A stretch of 64,000 nt of DNA. Source: Planctomycetota bacterium (GTDB lineage Bacteria > Planctomycetota > UBA1135 > GCA-002686595). The notes beneath the pieces are model-generated. The model saw only the letters and a program-made list of their open reading frames with translations, was not told the origin of the DNA and made no database searches. The stretch covers positions 1-64,000 of the forward strand of contig JAPKBR010000013.1 in NCBI GenBank assembly GCA_028823345.1, in the 5' to 3' direction. A program made the translations under genes and the position numbers. This document shows positions 9,413 through 17,110 of this stretch, piece by piece. Position 1 is the first letter of the stretch; every line of letters starts with the position of its first letter.

Positions 9413-10027
9413 ATGAACGTGCACAGAATTCTCCTCGTTACCGCCCTCGCCGTCCCGGCCCTCGTCATCACCGCCTGCCAGCCGTTGCCCAAGCAGCACG
9501 GTTTGTCGGTGCAGACTCTGCCTGTGGAAGGCCGTTTGGCCACGATCAACCCCAATGACGTGGTGGTTGCGCCGATCGAGCTGGCCGAGGAAGGTCTTGT
9601 GGTCCCCGTACGACTGCTGCGTCAAGCGGCGGTGGGTTCCTTGGTTGCGCGGCGTTATGCGCCCCTTTCCTTGGATTTCATCGATGCTTCGATCCCTGAG
9701 GCCCTGGCCGGCGGAGTGCTAGAAGCCTCCTACCGTCCCGGCAGCATGGGTGAAGACGCGGTCTTGCGCACCATTGTTCATGGCTGGGACACCAGCCTGT
9801 GGAGCCTGCGCAAGGCGCTGACCGTGGATATCGAGTGCATTCTGGCGGCCCCTGGTGGCACGGGTCAAGAATTGTGGCACGTGCGCATGTCCCAGCGCTT
9901 TGACTTCGAAAAGGAGTCCCACACGGCCGCCACGGAGTCTGCCCTGATGGCCCTCGCCACCCGCGCGATCACCGATGAGATCTGCACCAAGTTGCCCCAA
10001 CGGTCCGTGGGGCCAGGCGCCCACTAG
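9413..10027 (+). CDS. Small lipoprotein of unknown function
   Basis: A 204-residue protein starting MNVHRILLVTALAVPALVITAC, a clear lipoprotein signal with lipobox VITAC. The mature part has alternating beta and helical segments (VVVAPIEL, LRQAAVGSLVARRYAP) that recall outer-membrane assembly or ABC-auxiliary lipoproteins such as the DUF799/DUF4136 types. I cannot assign it to a family from the sequence. No transporter genes lie next to it. It sits between the giant lipoprotein and the structured region ahead of rpsO. The reading frame and export signal are solid; the function is unknown. Confidence 0.75.
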   Translation: MNVHRILLVTALAVPALVITACQPLPKQHGLSVQTLPVEGRLATINPNDVVVAPIELAEEGLVVPVRLLRQAAVGSLVARRYAPLSLDFIDASIPEALAGGVLEASYRPGSMGEDAVLRTIVHGWDTSLWSLRKALTVDIECILAAPGGTGQELWHVRMSQRFDFEKESHTAATESALMALATRAITDEICTKLPQRSVGPGAH

Positions 10028-10058
10028 GGCTGCCCAAGCAGGTAAATCCCCCGTCTGA

Positions 10059-10244
10059 GCCCCTCTGGGGCCCAGGGTGCGCCCGAGAGGGCGGGAAGTT
10101 TCTCGAATCAAGGGAGCCTTGGGGGGCCGAGGCTCCTACAATGTTGGCCTAAATTGGAGCTAGTACTCCTTTTTGACGGAGCCTTTGCTCCCCGAGCCGA
10201 CCCGGAGGTCGGTATCACCCCGCTTCGGGGTCTGGCAAGGCCAG
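10059..10244 (+). promoter_or_regulatory. Hairpin-dense putative leader RNA upstream of rpsO
   Basis: Seven short inverted repeats follow one another with little spacing. Positions are 10059-10071 (GCCCC/GGGGC), 10080-10093 (CGCCC/GGGCG around a GAGA tetraloop), 10112-10137 (GGAGCCT/AGGCTCC core), 10178-10191 (GGAGC/GCTCC), 10197-10212 (CCGACC/GGTCGG), 10217-10231 (ACCCCG/CGGGGT) and 10232-10244 (CTGGC/GCCAG). The last three could form a junction closed by CCCC 10190-10193 with GGGG 10251-10254. S15 is known to autoregulate its mRNA through diverse leader structures, so a regulatory leader is plausible. The first hairpins may instead be the 3' end of the upstream gene. GC richness makes chance hairpins possible. 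Confidence 0.45.
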
Positions 10245-10295
10245 AAACCTGGGGCACGGGCGAGTTTCCAGAAACGTCAGAGATAGAATTGAAAT

Positions 10296-10565
10296 ATGGC
10301 CATTGAGTCAAGCCGCAAGGCTGAAGTCATTCGTGACTTCGCATGTAAGGACGGGGACAACGGTTCCGTCGAAGTTCAAGTCGCAGTCCTCACGGAGGAC
10401 ATCACTAGTCTCACCGAGCACCTCAAGATCCACAGAAAGGATTTTGCCTCCCGTCGAGGTTTGGTGAACAAGGTGGGGCGTCGCTCTCGTCTGCTGCGTT
10501 ACCTACGCACCAAGAACGTGGGGCGCTATCGCATTCTGATCGAGCGTCTCGGCCTGCGCCGCTAG
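10296..10565 (+). CDS. rpsO: 30S ribosomal protein S15
   Basis: Ribosomal protein S15, 89 residues, the usual length. It binds the central domain of 16S rRNA early in 30S assembly. The family signature is clear: [21 protein letters not shown], then [11 protein letters not shown] and the basic C-terminus RSRLLRYL...[13 protein letters not shown]. The ATG at 10296 has no strong Shine-Dalgarno sequence, only a weak AGAGA about 20 bases upstream. The unusually folded upstream region could influence translation. The gene precedes pnp, the same order as in E. coli and many bacteria, where the two are co-transcribed. Confidence 0.97.
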   Translation: MAIESSRKAEVIRDFACKDGDNGSVEVQVAVLTEDITSLTEHLKIHRKDFASRRGLVNKVGRRSRLLRYLRTKNVGRYRILIERLGLRR

Positions 10566-10678
10566 AGCGCAGGAGCAACGCCGATTGCGTGGAGGACTTC
10601 GGTCACCCCGCGCAACTGGCTGGTCTCGGCGCTCGGACCTTTGAAGCAGGTCGCTCCCACCTGGAGCACTTGCTCGGA

Positions 10679-10733
10679 TCTGCCATCCGGCAGAGAGCGC
10701 AACCCTAGAACCTAACCGACCGCGAAATTGCGG
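10679..10733 (+). promoter_or_regulatory. Two hairpins in the rpsO-pnp spacer
   Basis: The 209-base spacer contains an inverted repeat TCTGCC/GGCAGA at 10679-10694 (loop ATCC) and a second, CCGC/GCGG, at 10720-10733. In E. coli the pnp leader carries hairpins cut by RNase III and used by PNPase for autoregulation. A comparable role here is inference from position only. Neither hairpin is followed by a T-tract, so they are not classical terminators. Confidence 0.35.
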
Positions 10734-10774
10734 GAAGTACTTTATGAAACCCATTACCAAGTAGAGGACGGACG

Positions 10775-13018
10775 ATGAACAATAATTACGTCCAGAAAGA
10801 GGCCATGATCGCTGGAAAGCGACTGGTCCTTGAGACCGGACAGGTTGCGCGACAAGCGCACGGTGCGGTCATCATTACCCTAGGCGACACCAAGGTGTTC
10901 GCCGCTGTCGTGGCTGGCAAGCCCCGTGACGACATCGATTTTTTCCCCCTGACCGTGGACTACCGCGAGAAGACTGAAGCTGCGGGTAAAATCCCCGGCG
11001 GATTCTTTAAGCGTGAAGGACGGCCGACAACCAAAGAAGTCTTGACCATGCGCATGATCGATCGTTCGATCCGGCCCATGTTCACCGACGGCTTCAAGGG
11101 CGAGGTTCAAGTGATGAGCCACGTCCTCCAGTACGATGGGGTCAACAACCCTGATGTGCTGGGCATGATCGCGTCATTCGCCGCGATTCGCGTGGGCGGA
11201 CTGCCCTTCGAAACGACCATGGCGGCAGCCCGCGTGGCTCACATTGATGGTGAGCTCTGCGTTTTCCCCGACGACACCCGTCGTCGCGAGGATAGCCGTT
11301 TGGACCTTGTGGTCGCTGGCCACAACGATGGCGTTTGCATGGTGGAGAGTTCCGCCAAGGAATTGACCGAGGCCGAGATGCTTGACGCACTCGAACTGGG
11401 TCATAACACCATCAATGAAATCATTGAACTGGTGAACAGCTTTGTTGAGGAAGCGGGCAAGCCCGCTATGGACTTCACAGCCCCCGTCAAGGACGAGGAA
11501 ATGTGGTCCACCGCTGCCAACTTTAAGGATCAGTTGCTCACTGCTCTTGCCACAGATGGCAAGGCCGAGCGCAACGCTGCGGTTAAGGCCGTGCGCAATG
11601 AATTCGTGGAAGCCACCCTCGTGGGTGTCTCCGAAGCTGACAACGCAGCCCACACCAAGGCAGCCAAGACGGTTTTCCATGACTTCCAGCGTGATGTGGA
11701 GCGCGACAAGATCCTTTCGGGTCAGCGTTCCGATGGCCGAGCGGCCGACGAGATCCGCGAGATCACGATTGCGCCGGACTTCATTCCCCGTCAGCACGGA
11801 TCGGTGCTCTTCACCCGCGGTGAGACCCAGGCCCTGGTTTCGGCCACCCTGGGCACCCCGGACGATGAGATGATCATTGATGGCGTGGAGAAGGAATACC
11901 GCAAGGCGTTCTACTTGCACTACAACTTCCCTCCCTATTCCGTCGGCGAAACCCGACGTTTCATGGGCCCGGGACGGCGTGAGATTGGTCACGGTATGTT
12001 GGCCGAGCGCGCCTTGCAGAGCATCTTGCCCAGCAAGGAACGTTTCCCTTATACGGTGCGTATCGTCTCGGACATCACCGAGTCGAACGGCTCTTCGTCC
12101 ATGGCTTCGGTCTGTGGCGGCTGCTTGGCAATGATGTGTGCGGGCGTGCCCGTGTCACAGCCGATTGCTGGTATCGCCATGGGGCTAGTCAAGGAAGGTG
12201 ATCGGGAAGCAATCCTGAGCGACATCCTGGGTTCCGAGGATCACAATGGTGACATGGACTTCAAGGTTGCCGGTTCCGGTATGGGCATCACTGCCCTGCA
12301 GATGGACATCAAGGTCAAGGGCGTCACCCGCGACCTGCTGGAGCGTGCTCTTGAGCAAGCCAAGCAGGGCCGTGTGCACATCCTGAAGAAGATGCTTGAG
12401 GCCGTCGCGGGACCCCGCGGTGAAGTCAGCGAATTTGCTCCCCGTAGCATTGCACTCAAGATTCCCGCCGAGAAGATCGGCTTCTTGATTGGCCCTGGTG
12501 GCAAGAACATCAAGGCTTTGCAAGCTGACTACGAGGTCAAGGTCACGATTGTTGACGACGATGGCAACGTGCAGATTTTCGGTGTGGATTCCGCCAAGGT
12601 GAAAGCCTGTCGTGACCAGATCAAGGGTTCGACTCAGAACCCGGAAATCGGCGATCGCTTCACCGGCACGGTGCGCAGCATCCGGGACTTCGGTGCATTC
12701 ATCGAAATCCTGCCTGGCGTCGAAGGTCTCTGTCACGTGTCCGAATTGGACACAGGCTACGTCAGCGAAGTGTCTGATGTGATTTCCATGGGCGACGAAG
12801 TCGAAGTGGAAGTCATCAACGTGGACGATCGTGGAAAGGTCAAGGTCAGTCGCAAGGCTGTCATGATCGCCAACGGCGCGACCCCCGAAGAAGGGGACGG
12901 GCCGAACCATGAAGAGCGCGGCGACCGCCCCAGTGGCGGACGCGGTGATCGCGGTGGACGTGACCGTGAGTCCGTTCCCCGTGGCGGTGGTCGCGGACGC
13001 GGCCAACGTGACGACTGA
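10775..13018 (+). CDS. pnp: Polyribonucleotide nucleotidyltransferase (PNPase)
   Basis: PNPase, 747 residues, the 3'-5' phosphorolytic exoribonuclease of mRNA turnover and a degradosome component. The order is two RNase-PH-type cores with an all-alpha linker between them, then a KH domain (EKIGFLIGPGGKNIKALQ) and an S1 domain (FTGTVRSIRDFGAFIEILPG). The tail after about residue 705 is rich in Gly, Arg and Asp and probably disordered; it may add RNA affinity. The ATG at 10775 has a GAGG Shine-Dalgarno at 10764-10767. It lies after rpsO and ends in front of a strong intrinsic terminator, so the rpsO-pnp transcript appears to end here. Confidence 0.98.
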   Translation: MNNNYVQKEAMIAGKRLVLETGQVARQAHGAVIITLGDTKVFAAVVAGKPRDDIDFFPLTVDYREKTEAAGKIPGGFFKREGRPTTKEVLTMRMIDRSIRPMFTDGFKGEVQVMSHVLQYDGVNNPDVLGMIASFAAIRVGGLPFETTMAAARVAHIDGELCVFPDDTRRREDSRLDLVVAGHNDGVCMVESSAKELTEAEMLDALELGHNTINEIIELVNSFVEEAGKPAMDFTAPVKDEEMWSTAANFKDQLLTALATDGKAERNAAVKAVRNEFVEATLVGVSEADNAAHTKAAKTVFHDFQRDVERDKILSGQRSDGRAADEIREITIAPDFIPRQHGSVLFTRGETQALVSATLGTPDDEMIIDGVEKEYRKAFYLHYNFPPYSVGETRRFMGPGRREIGHGMLAERALQSILPSKERFPYTVRIVSDITESNGSSSMASVCGGCLAMMCAGVPVSQPIAGIAMGLVKEGDREAILSDILGSEDHNGDMDFKVAGSGMGITALQMDIKVKGVTRDLLERALEQAKQGRVHILKKMLEAVAGPRGEVSEFAPRSIALKIPAEKIGFLIGPGGKNIKALQADYEVKVTIVDDDGNVQIFGVDSAKVKACRDQIKGSTQNPEIGDRFTGTVRSIRDFGAFIEILPGVEGLCHVSELDTGYVSEVSDVISMGDEVEVEVINVDDRGKVKVSRKAVMIANGATPEEGDGPNHEERGDRPSGGRGDRGGRDRESVPRGGGRGRGQRDD

Positions 13019-13046
13019 TCTCTTCAAGATCTAGCGAGCAACAAGG

Positions 13047-13087
13047 GGGCCCCCGGCGCATTTCATGCACCGGGGGCCCTCCTTTTT
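13047..13087 (+). terminator. Intrinsic terminator after pnp
   Basis: A perfect 10-bp stem GGGCCCCCGG (13047-13056) pairs with CCGGGGGCCC (13070-13079) across a 13-base loop and is followed by TTTTT at 13083-13087. It lies about 30 bases after the pnp stop. It is the clearest Rho-independent terminator in the window. Confidence 0.9.
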
Positions 13088-13363
13088 GCGGGCAACCCCT
13101 TCGTCAAAGCTGCGTAGGGAGAGCTCGGATTGCCACGCAGGAAGAGCCTTATAGAGCCTCTCGAAGCCCTGGGCAGGTATATCTGCCAATTGCTCCCGCG
13201 GAGACCCTTCCGGTCCTGTGATTCCATTTGGTACAACCTAGGCGCGCTATTTTGCCTTGGACCTTTTATTCCCCTTGGCACGAACACTCCCTGGGGCTCC
13301 GGCATGACTCGGATGGGAGTGCGAGAATGACTGCGCACGGGCTCAACACCGCACCGGACCCGT
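13088..13363. other. Intergenic region between pnp terminator and exported protein
   Basis: About 275 bases without a convincing gene. It contains a short inverted repeat GGCAG/CTGCC around 13170-13190 and AT-richer patches near 13250-13285 that could hold the promoter for the 13364 gene. I could not assign promoter elements with confidence. Confidence 0.4.
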
Positions 13364-13852
13364 ATGAAGCAAAACCAATCAATCCAATCCTCCCGTACCA
13401 CGCGGGTTACCCGCATCTCCTTGGCCCTGGCGGCCTTGCTGGGCATGGGAGCCATAGCGTATGGGTGGTCCATACCCCTGCCGCACGGGAACTCTGCGGA
13501 TACCGGCCTATCGGATGATGGGCGCGGCACCCCCTACAAGGTGGACAAGATCGACAATCTGTGCGGCCTTGCGGAACCCCGTCAACTGTCGAAACCGGCC
13601 AAGGTGGACTATGACGTCTTGCTGGAGGCTACCGATGAGTACCGCGAGATCCGCGACAAGAAGATCGACCTGGAATCTGCCCGGGGTGTTGAGTTGCACA
13701 ACAAGGCTCATAGCCGGATCGTCGCCGCCTGCGAGCGGGCCCGCACCAAACTAGGGCACTGCTCGGTTTGGAAGACCATCTCCCGTCGCAATGGCAAGCC
13801 GATTCCGAATTTGACCAAGTCCATCAAGCTCGATTTAGCCGAGGGGGTCTGA
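13364..13852 (+). CDS. Small membrane-anchored or exported protein, unknown
   Basis: A 162-residue protein with one N-terminal hydrophobic segment, SLALAALLGMGAIAYGW (about residues 19-35), after a basic stretch. This is consistent with a membrane anchor or uncleaved signal. The remainder is charged and mostly helical, with two Cys in the second half. I recognise no family. It ends four bases before the secretin gene and is probably co-transcribed with it, so a role as a pilot or assembly factor for that secretin is possible but only inferred from position. Confidence 0.7.
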   Translation: MKQNQSIQSSRTTRVTRISLALAALLGMGAIAYGWSIPLPHGNSADTGLSDDGRGTPYKVDKIDNLCGLAEPRQLSKPAKVDYDVLLEATDEYREIRDKKIDLESARGVELHNKAHSRIVAACERARTKLGHCSVWKTISRRNGKPIPNLTKSIKLDLAEGV

Positions 13853-13856
13853 GCTC

Positions 13857-15431
13857 TTGATCTCAACGCCCTTCATGGGAAACAGTCGAGGGGGCGTTTC
13901 GTGTTGGTGCGCGGCACTGGTCCTTTTGGGGTTGGTGGCCTGTCGCAGCAATGGGGACGAGGGGCCCGGCCGGGGAAAGCCCATCGACGCGGAACTCTTC
14001 CAACGCATTCTGGCTGAGGGTGGCCTACGCCCGGTGGATGATTTCGACTCTAACCTGATGCCTTCGGCTCGCGAAGTGGAGCGCCGGGAAGGGGAGTTGG
14101 CCCTCAAGGCCTTGCGGGATTCTCAAACGGAGGTCGTAGTTGCGACTCAAGACCCGTCGGCGACGCAAGATCCGTCGGGGACGCAAGACCCGGACGCAGC
14201 CAGCGATGACGTAGATGATCTGACAGATCTGGCGGACCTGATTGCCGCAGGAGACCAGGCCACGGGCGAGCTTCCGATCAACAATTACCTCGAGTTTGGT
14301 TCGCAAATTCAGGTCTACAGGGAGAACGGCTTTGTGATGAAGCCCTACTCCTTTCCTGTCGGGATTGGCGAGAAGGCTCTCAACCTCTTGACCACCTATG
14401 GGGACTTCCCCGTGCACGCTGCGGGAACCAATGGCGATGGACTGCCGGCCCCGGGCACCGAGCAACCCATCGATTCCGTGGTTCTGGACCTGCGTCCGGG
14501 CTGGTCTGTGGAAGCCTGGAGTGATCCCCGCAAGCCGGGCTTGCAAACCCCTACTCCGGTCAAGCTAGGCGACCTTCTGATCGTCATTGCCCAACCTGAA
14601 GTGCTGCTCGAGGTCGAACACTTCATCCGTATCTTCCTGGAACAGGTCACGCAAATCGAAATCGAGGCCAAGATCGTCGAGGTCTCCACGTCCGACCGGT
14701 TTGACTTTGGCATCAAACCCCTTGATGCCAATACTCCGATTTTTGCCCTGCCCAACGCGGGCGGTCTAGTGCGTTCGGTGGACTACTCGTTCGGTAACAC
14801 GGTCAACGGCACGGAAGCTCTCTTCAACGTGGGCGCGGTATTTGATGGGGTTGCTTTCAATGCCCTGCTTGAATTGGTCAGCACCGAGGAGAACGTGCAG
14901 ATTATATCGCGCCCCAAAGTCGTGACCCGCTCCGGCGGCCGGGCCGAGATCGTCAACACCACTCAAATCCCGTTCTTTGATGTGCGCAACATCAACGCCA
15001 ACGGTACCTTCACTACGGGCATCACCTACAAGCCCGTGGGCGTGCAGATGTACGTGGTGCCCTGGGTTGTGGGCAGGGACACGGTGGTCTTGAACATCGA
15101 CATTGAGGTCTCTGCCAAAACCGGCACTGCCGTGGCTTTCACCCAGGGCGGCTCTTCGTCCAGCACCGCCGTGATCACCGTGCCCGAAATCTCCCAACGC
15201 AGAGCCACAACAATTGTGCGTCTGGAACCGGGACAGGCGGTGGTTTTGGGAGGCTTGATCAGCGAGAGGACCCTTGAGCGCGAGAGCAAGATCCCCATTC
15301 TGGGGGACATTCCGATCCTCGGCAATCTGTTCAAGAGCAAGTTCAAGGAGAAGCAGCAGACCAACGTGCTCTTCTACATCCGCCCGCGCGTACTGCAGGG
15401 CGGAGACCTGAACGCCGGGTTCGGGGACTGA
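13857..15431 (+). CDS. Secretin (GspD/PilQ-type outer-membrane channel) lipoprotein
   Basis: A 524-residue secretin-family protein forming an outer-membrane ring for type II secretion or type IV pili. The C-terminal secretin domain is unmistakable: IEIEAKIVEVSTSDRFDFGI, SRPKVVTRSGGRAEI, PGQAVVLGGLISE and the closing KIPILGDIPILGNLFKSK. The N-terminus has a signal with lipobox LGLVAC. The TTG at 13857 has GAGGGGG nine bases upstream; an ATG at 13875 is the alternative and keeps the signal. The N-terminal domains are short compared with GspD (about 650 residues). A TQDPSx repeat lies at residues 97-114. It is followed by a GspK-like gene after 263 bases; no ATPase or inner-membrane platform gene is in the window. 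Confidence 0.92.
   Translation: MISTPFMGNSRGGVSCWCAALVLLGLVACRSNGDEGPGRGKPIDAELFQRILAEGGLRPVDDFDSNLMPSAREVERREGELALKALRDSQTEVVVATQDPSATQDPSGTQDPDAASDDVDDLTDLADLIAAGDQATGELPINNYLEFGSQIQVYRENGFVMKPYSFPVGIGEKALNLLTTYGDFPVHAAGTNGDGLPAPGTEQPIDSVVLDLRPGWSVEAWSDPRKPGLQTPTPVKLGDLLIVIAQPEVLLEVEHFIRIFLEQVTQIEIEAKIVEVSTSDRFDFGIKPLDANTPIFALPNAGGLVRSVDYSFGNTVNGTEALFNVGAVFDGVAFNALLELVSTEENVQIISRPKVVTRSGGRAEIVNTTQIPFFDVRNINANGTFTTGITYKPVGVQMYVVPWVVGRDTVVLNIDIEVSAKTGTAVAFTQGGSSSSTAVITVPEISQRRATTIVRLEPGQAVVLGGLISERTLERESKIPILGDIPILGNLFKSKFKEKQQTNVLFYIRPRVLQGGDLNAGFGD
14145..14198 (+). repeat. In-frame 18-bp tandem repeat in secretin
   Basis: Three imperfect 18-base units encode TQDPSA, TQDPSG and TQDPDA (residues 97-114) in a low-complexity linker before the secretin core. 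In-frame repeats of this kind can change copy number by slippage. Confidence 0.8.
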
Positions 15432-15694
15432 CGAATCGCCAGCGCAGGTTGGCGGAGGGAACTGCTGTGGCTAAAGGGAACGTGGCTCTTCCGAGAAGGT
15501 ACGGATCGCATTTGCCGACTCCATCTGCTTGGTGGATGTGTCTGCCAGGGAGGTCTGCCGTGAATCCCATGGATCTTCCGCGACCTCTCCCAGAGGGGTA
15601 TGGGCCCATGAGACTGTCCGCGACGGGATTCCTGTTGCGTGCTGACTGCGCCTTGACGAAGGACTTTCCGTCCTCCGGGATGCGTCTGGGCTAG

Positions 15695-17110
15695 GTGGCG
15701 ACTACTATGGGAATAAGGCCCCGACCTGGGCGTCTTCCTTTCCTGATGCAGCTGCAACGACCCTCCACCGACCCCCATAAGCGCGGGGCAGCCCTGATGC
15801 TGTCCTTTCTGGTGCTGATCGTGATCCTGATGATCTGTTATCAGATCACGCGCACCACCGGAATCGACCGCATTGAGGCCGAGCGCACCCAGACCCTGAC
15901 GGGTATGGACTACGCGATTAGCTCGGCGTTCCTTCAGGTTGCCGAGGACTTGCTGGCGGATGTGGAAGCCGAAGGGGGCGAAGAGGCCGCTGGTGGCGCG
16001 GCGGTGGACCCGATGGCCGCGGCGGGCGGCGGAATGGGTGGTGCCCCGGGGGGCGATGAGAGCGCTGCATCCTCTGGTGGTACCGGAGCCTCGGACTCGC
16101 AAATGGACGCTTGGGCCATGCCCCAGGTCACCATGATCGGCGAACAAGAAGTGCGCATCACGGTGGTGGACGAGGACCGCAAATTCAATGTGCTCAACAT
16201 GCTGGTGGAGGACGAAGAGGAAGCGAATGAGAATCGCGAAATCGTCGCACGCATCCTGGACAATTGTCGTGAGGGAACTCTGGCTGACATCAACCGCGGG
16301 GATGCGGACTTGATGTCGCGCGTCATGTACGAGCACTTCACCCGGCGTGCGGATTCTCTGTTGCCCCAGCCGACATTGCTGTCCGACGGTGACGACCCTG
16401 AACCGGACCAACCTGCCATGCCCCTTAGCTTGCGCGAGATCGTGGTGCTGGAACCTTTCCAAGAACAGCACTTCATGGATTTCTTTGACGCGGACGGGGA
16501 GCGCGTGCATTCCATTGAACAATTCCTGACCATTTGGACTTCTCCCGCCACCTTCACTGCGCCTGATGCGGTGGGGGGCTATGAGGTCAACATCAACACT
16601 GCGCCCCTAGCGGTGTTGGTGGCCCTGTTTGATTCCCGGGCGGTGGACACGCGCCTCTGGGACGAAATTTTGGCCTACCGCAACGAGCCGGAGGAACTCG
16701 ATCAGGACGAAGAGGAGATCGAGCCCTCCTATGATGAGTTTGGCAACGAGGTGGTGCAGAAGAAGTACTTCGACACCATCGATGAGCTCACGGAGGTCCG
16801 CACATGGGACGCTCTGGAGGCCGAAGACCAGCAGCCGATCCAAGAGCGCTTGATCACCTCTAGCCGTGTGTTCTCGATCTACGCGGTGGCACGTAAGTCC
16901 ACCGCCGCCCGGGAGAATCAGATCTTGGAATTTACGGATCGAAACTCCCGTGAACAGTACGAGCGCAGTTCGACCCACCTTTTGCGTGTGGTGCGCCAGG
17001 TGGTTTGGCGTCAGGAGGCGGATGATGGGGCGGTGATCGTTCCGCTCCTGCCCTGGGAAGTTCTGGGGAGTGCTCCTCTGGACCTGCTCGATTTCCCGGA
17101 CGACCTGTGA
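15695..17110 (+). CDS. GspK-like type II secretion minor pseudopilin
   Basis: A 471-residue protein resembling the type II secretion minor pseudopilin K. Near residues 30-55 a GAALMLSFLVLIVILMICYQ segment is the pseudopilin-type hydrophobic helix. An insert rich in Gly, Ala and acidic residues lies near 90-135. VRITVVDEDRKFNVLNML and YEVNINTAPLAVLVALF are typical of the GspK globular and helix-hairpin-helix parts. The annotated start is GTG 15695; ATG codons at 15707 and 15746 are possible and keep the helix. GspK caps the pseudopilus tip. Its partner in the window is only the secretin. The stop overlaps the GTG start of the next gene (GTGA). Confidence 0.82.
   Translation: MATTMGIRPRPGRLPFLMQLQRPSTDPHKRGAALMLSFLVLIVILMICYQITRTTGIDRIEAERTQTLTGMDYAISSAFLQVAEDLLADVEAEGGEEAAGGAAVDPMAAAGGGMGGAPGGDESAASSGGTGASDSQMDAWAMPQVTMIGEQEVRITVVDEDRKFNVLNMLVEDEEEANENREIVARILDNCREGTLADINRGDADLMSRVMYEHFTRRADSLLPQPTLLSDGDDPEPDQPAMPLSLREIVVLEPFQEQHFMDFFDADGERVHSIEQFLTIWTSPATFTAPDAVGGYEVNINTAPLAVLVALFDSRAVDTRLWDEILAYRNEPEELDQDEEEIEPSYDEFGNEVVQKKYFDTIDELTEVRTWDALEAEDQQPIQERLITSSRVFSIYAVARKSTAARENQILEFTDRNSREQYERSSTHLLRVVRQVVWRQEADDGAVIVPLLPWEVLGSAPLDLLDFPDDL

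Noticed and set aside
10156-10174. GGAG-CTAGTA-CTCC followed by TTTTT as an intrinsic terminator
   Set aside because: The stem is only 4 bp, too weak to count as a terminator. It is mentioned only as part of the hairpin-dense leader.
11174-11992. Minus-strand frames inside pnp
   Set aside because: Antisense shadows of a confirmed PNPase gene with no initiation signals or protein-like sequence.
15432-15694. Possible small gene between secretin and pseudopilin (TTG-start, 81 codons)
   Set aside because: The translation is Pro/Arg/Gly-rich without any secondary-structure pattern, and the start lacks a Shine-Dalgarno sequence.
15374-16522. Long minus-strand open frame opposite the GspK-like gene
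   Set aside because: It has no family resemblance, runs through the well-supported plus-strand gene and is His/Arg/Gln-rich, as expected of an antisense shadow in GC-rich DNA.
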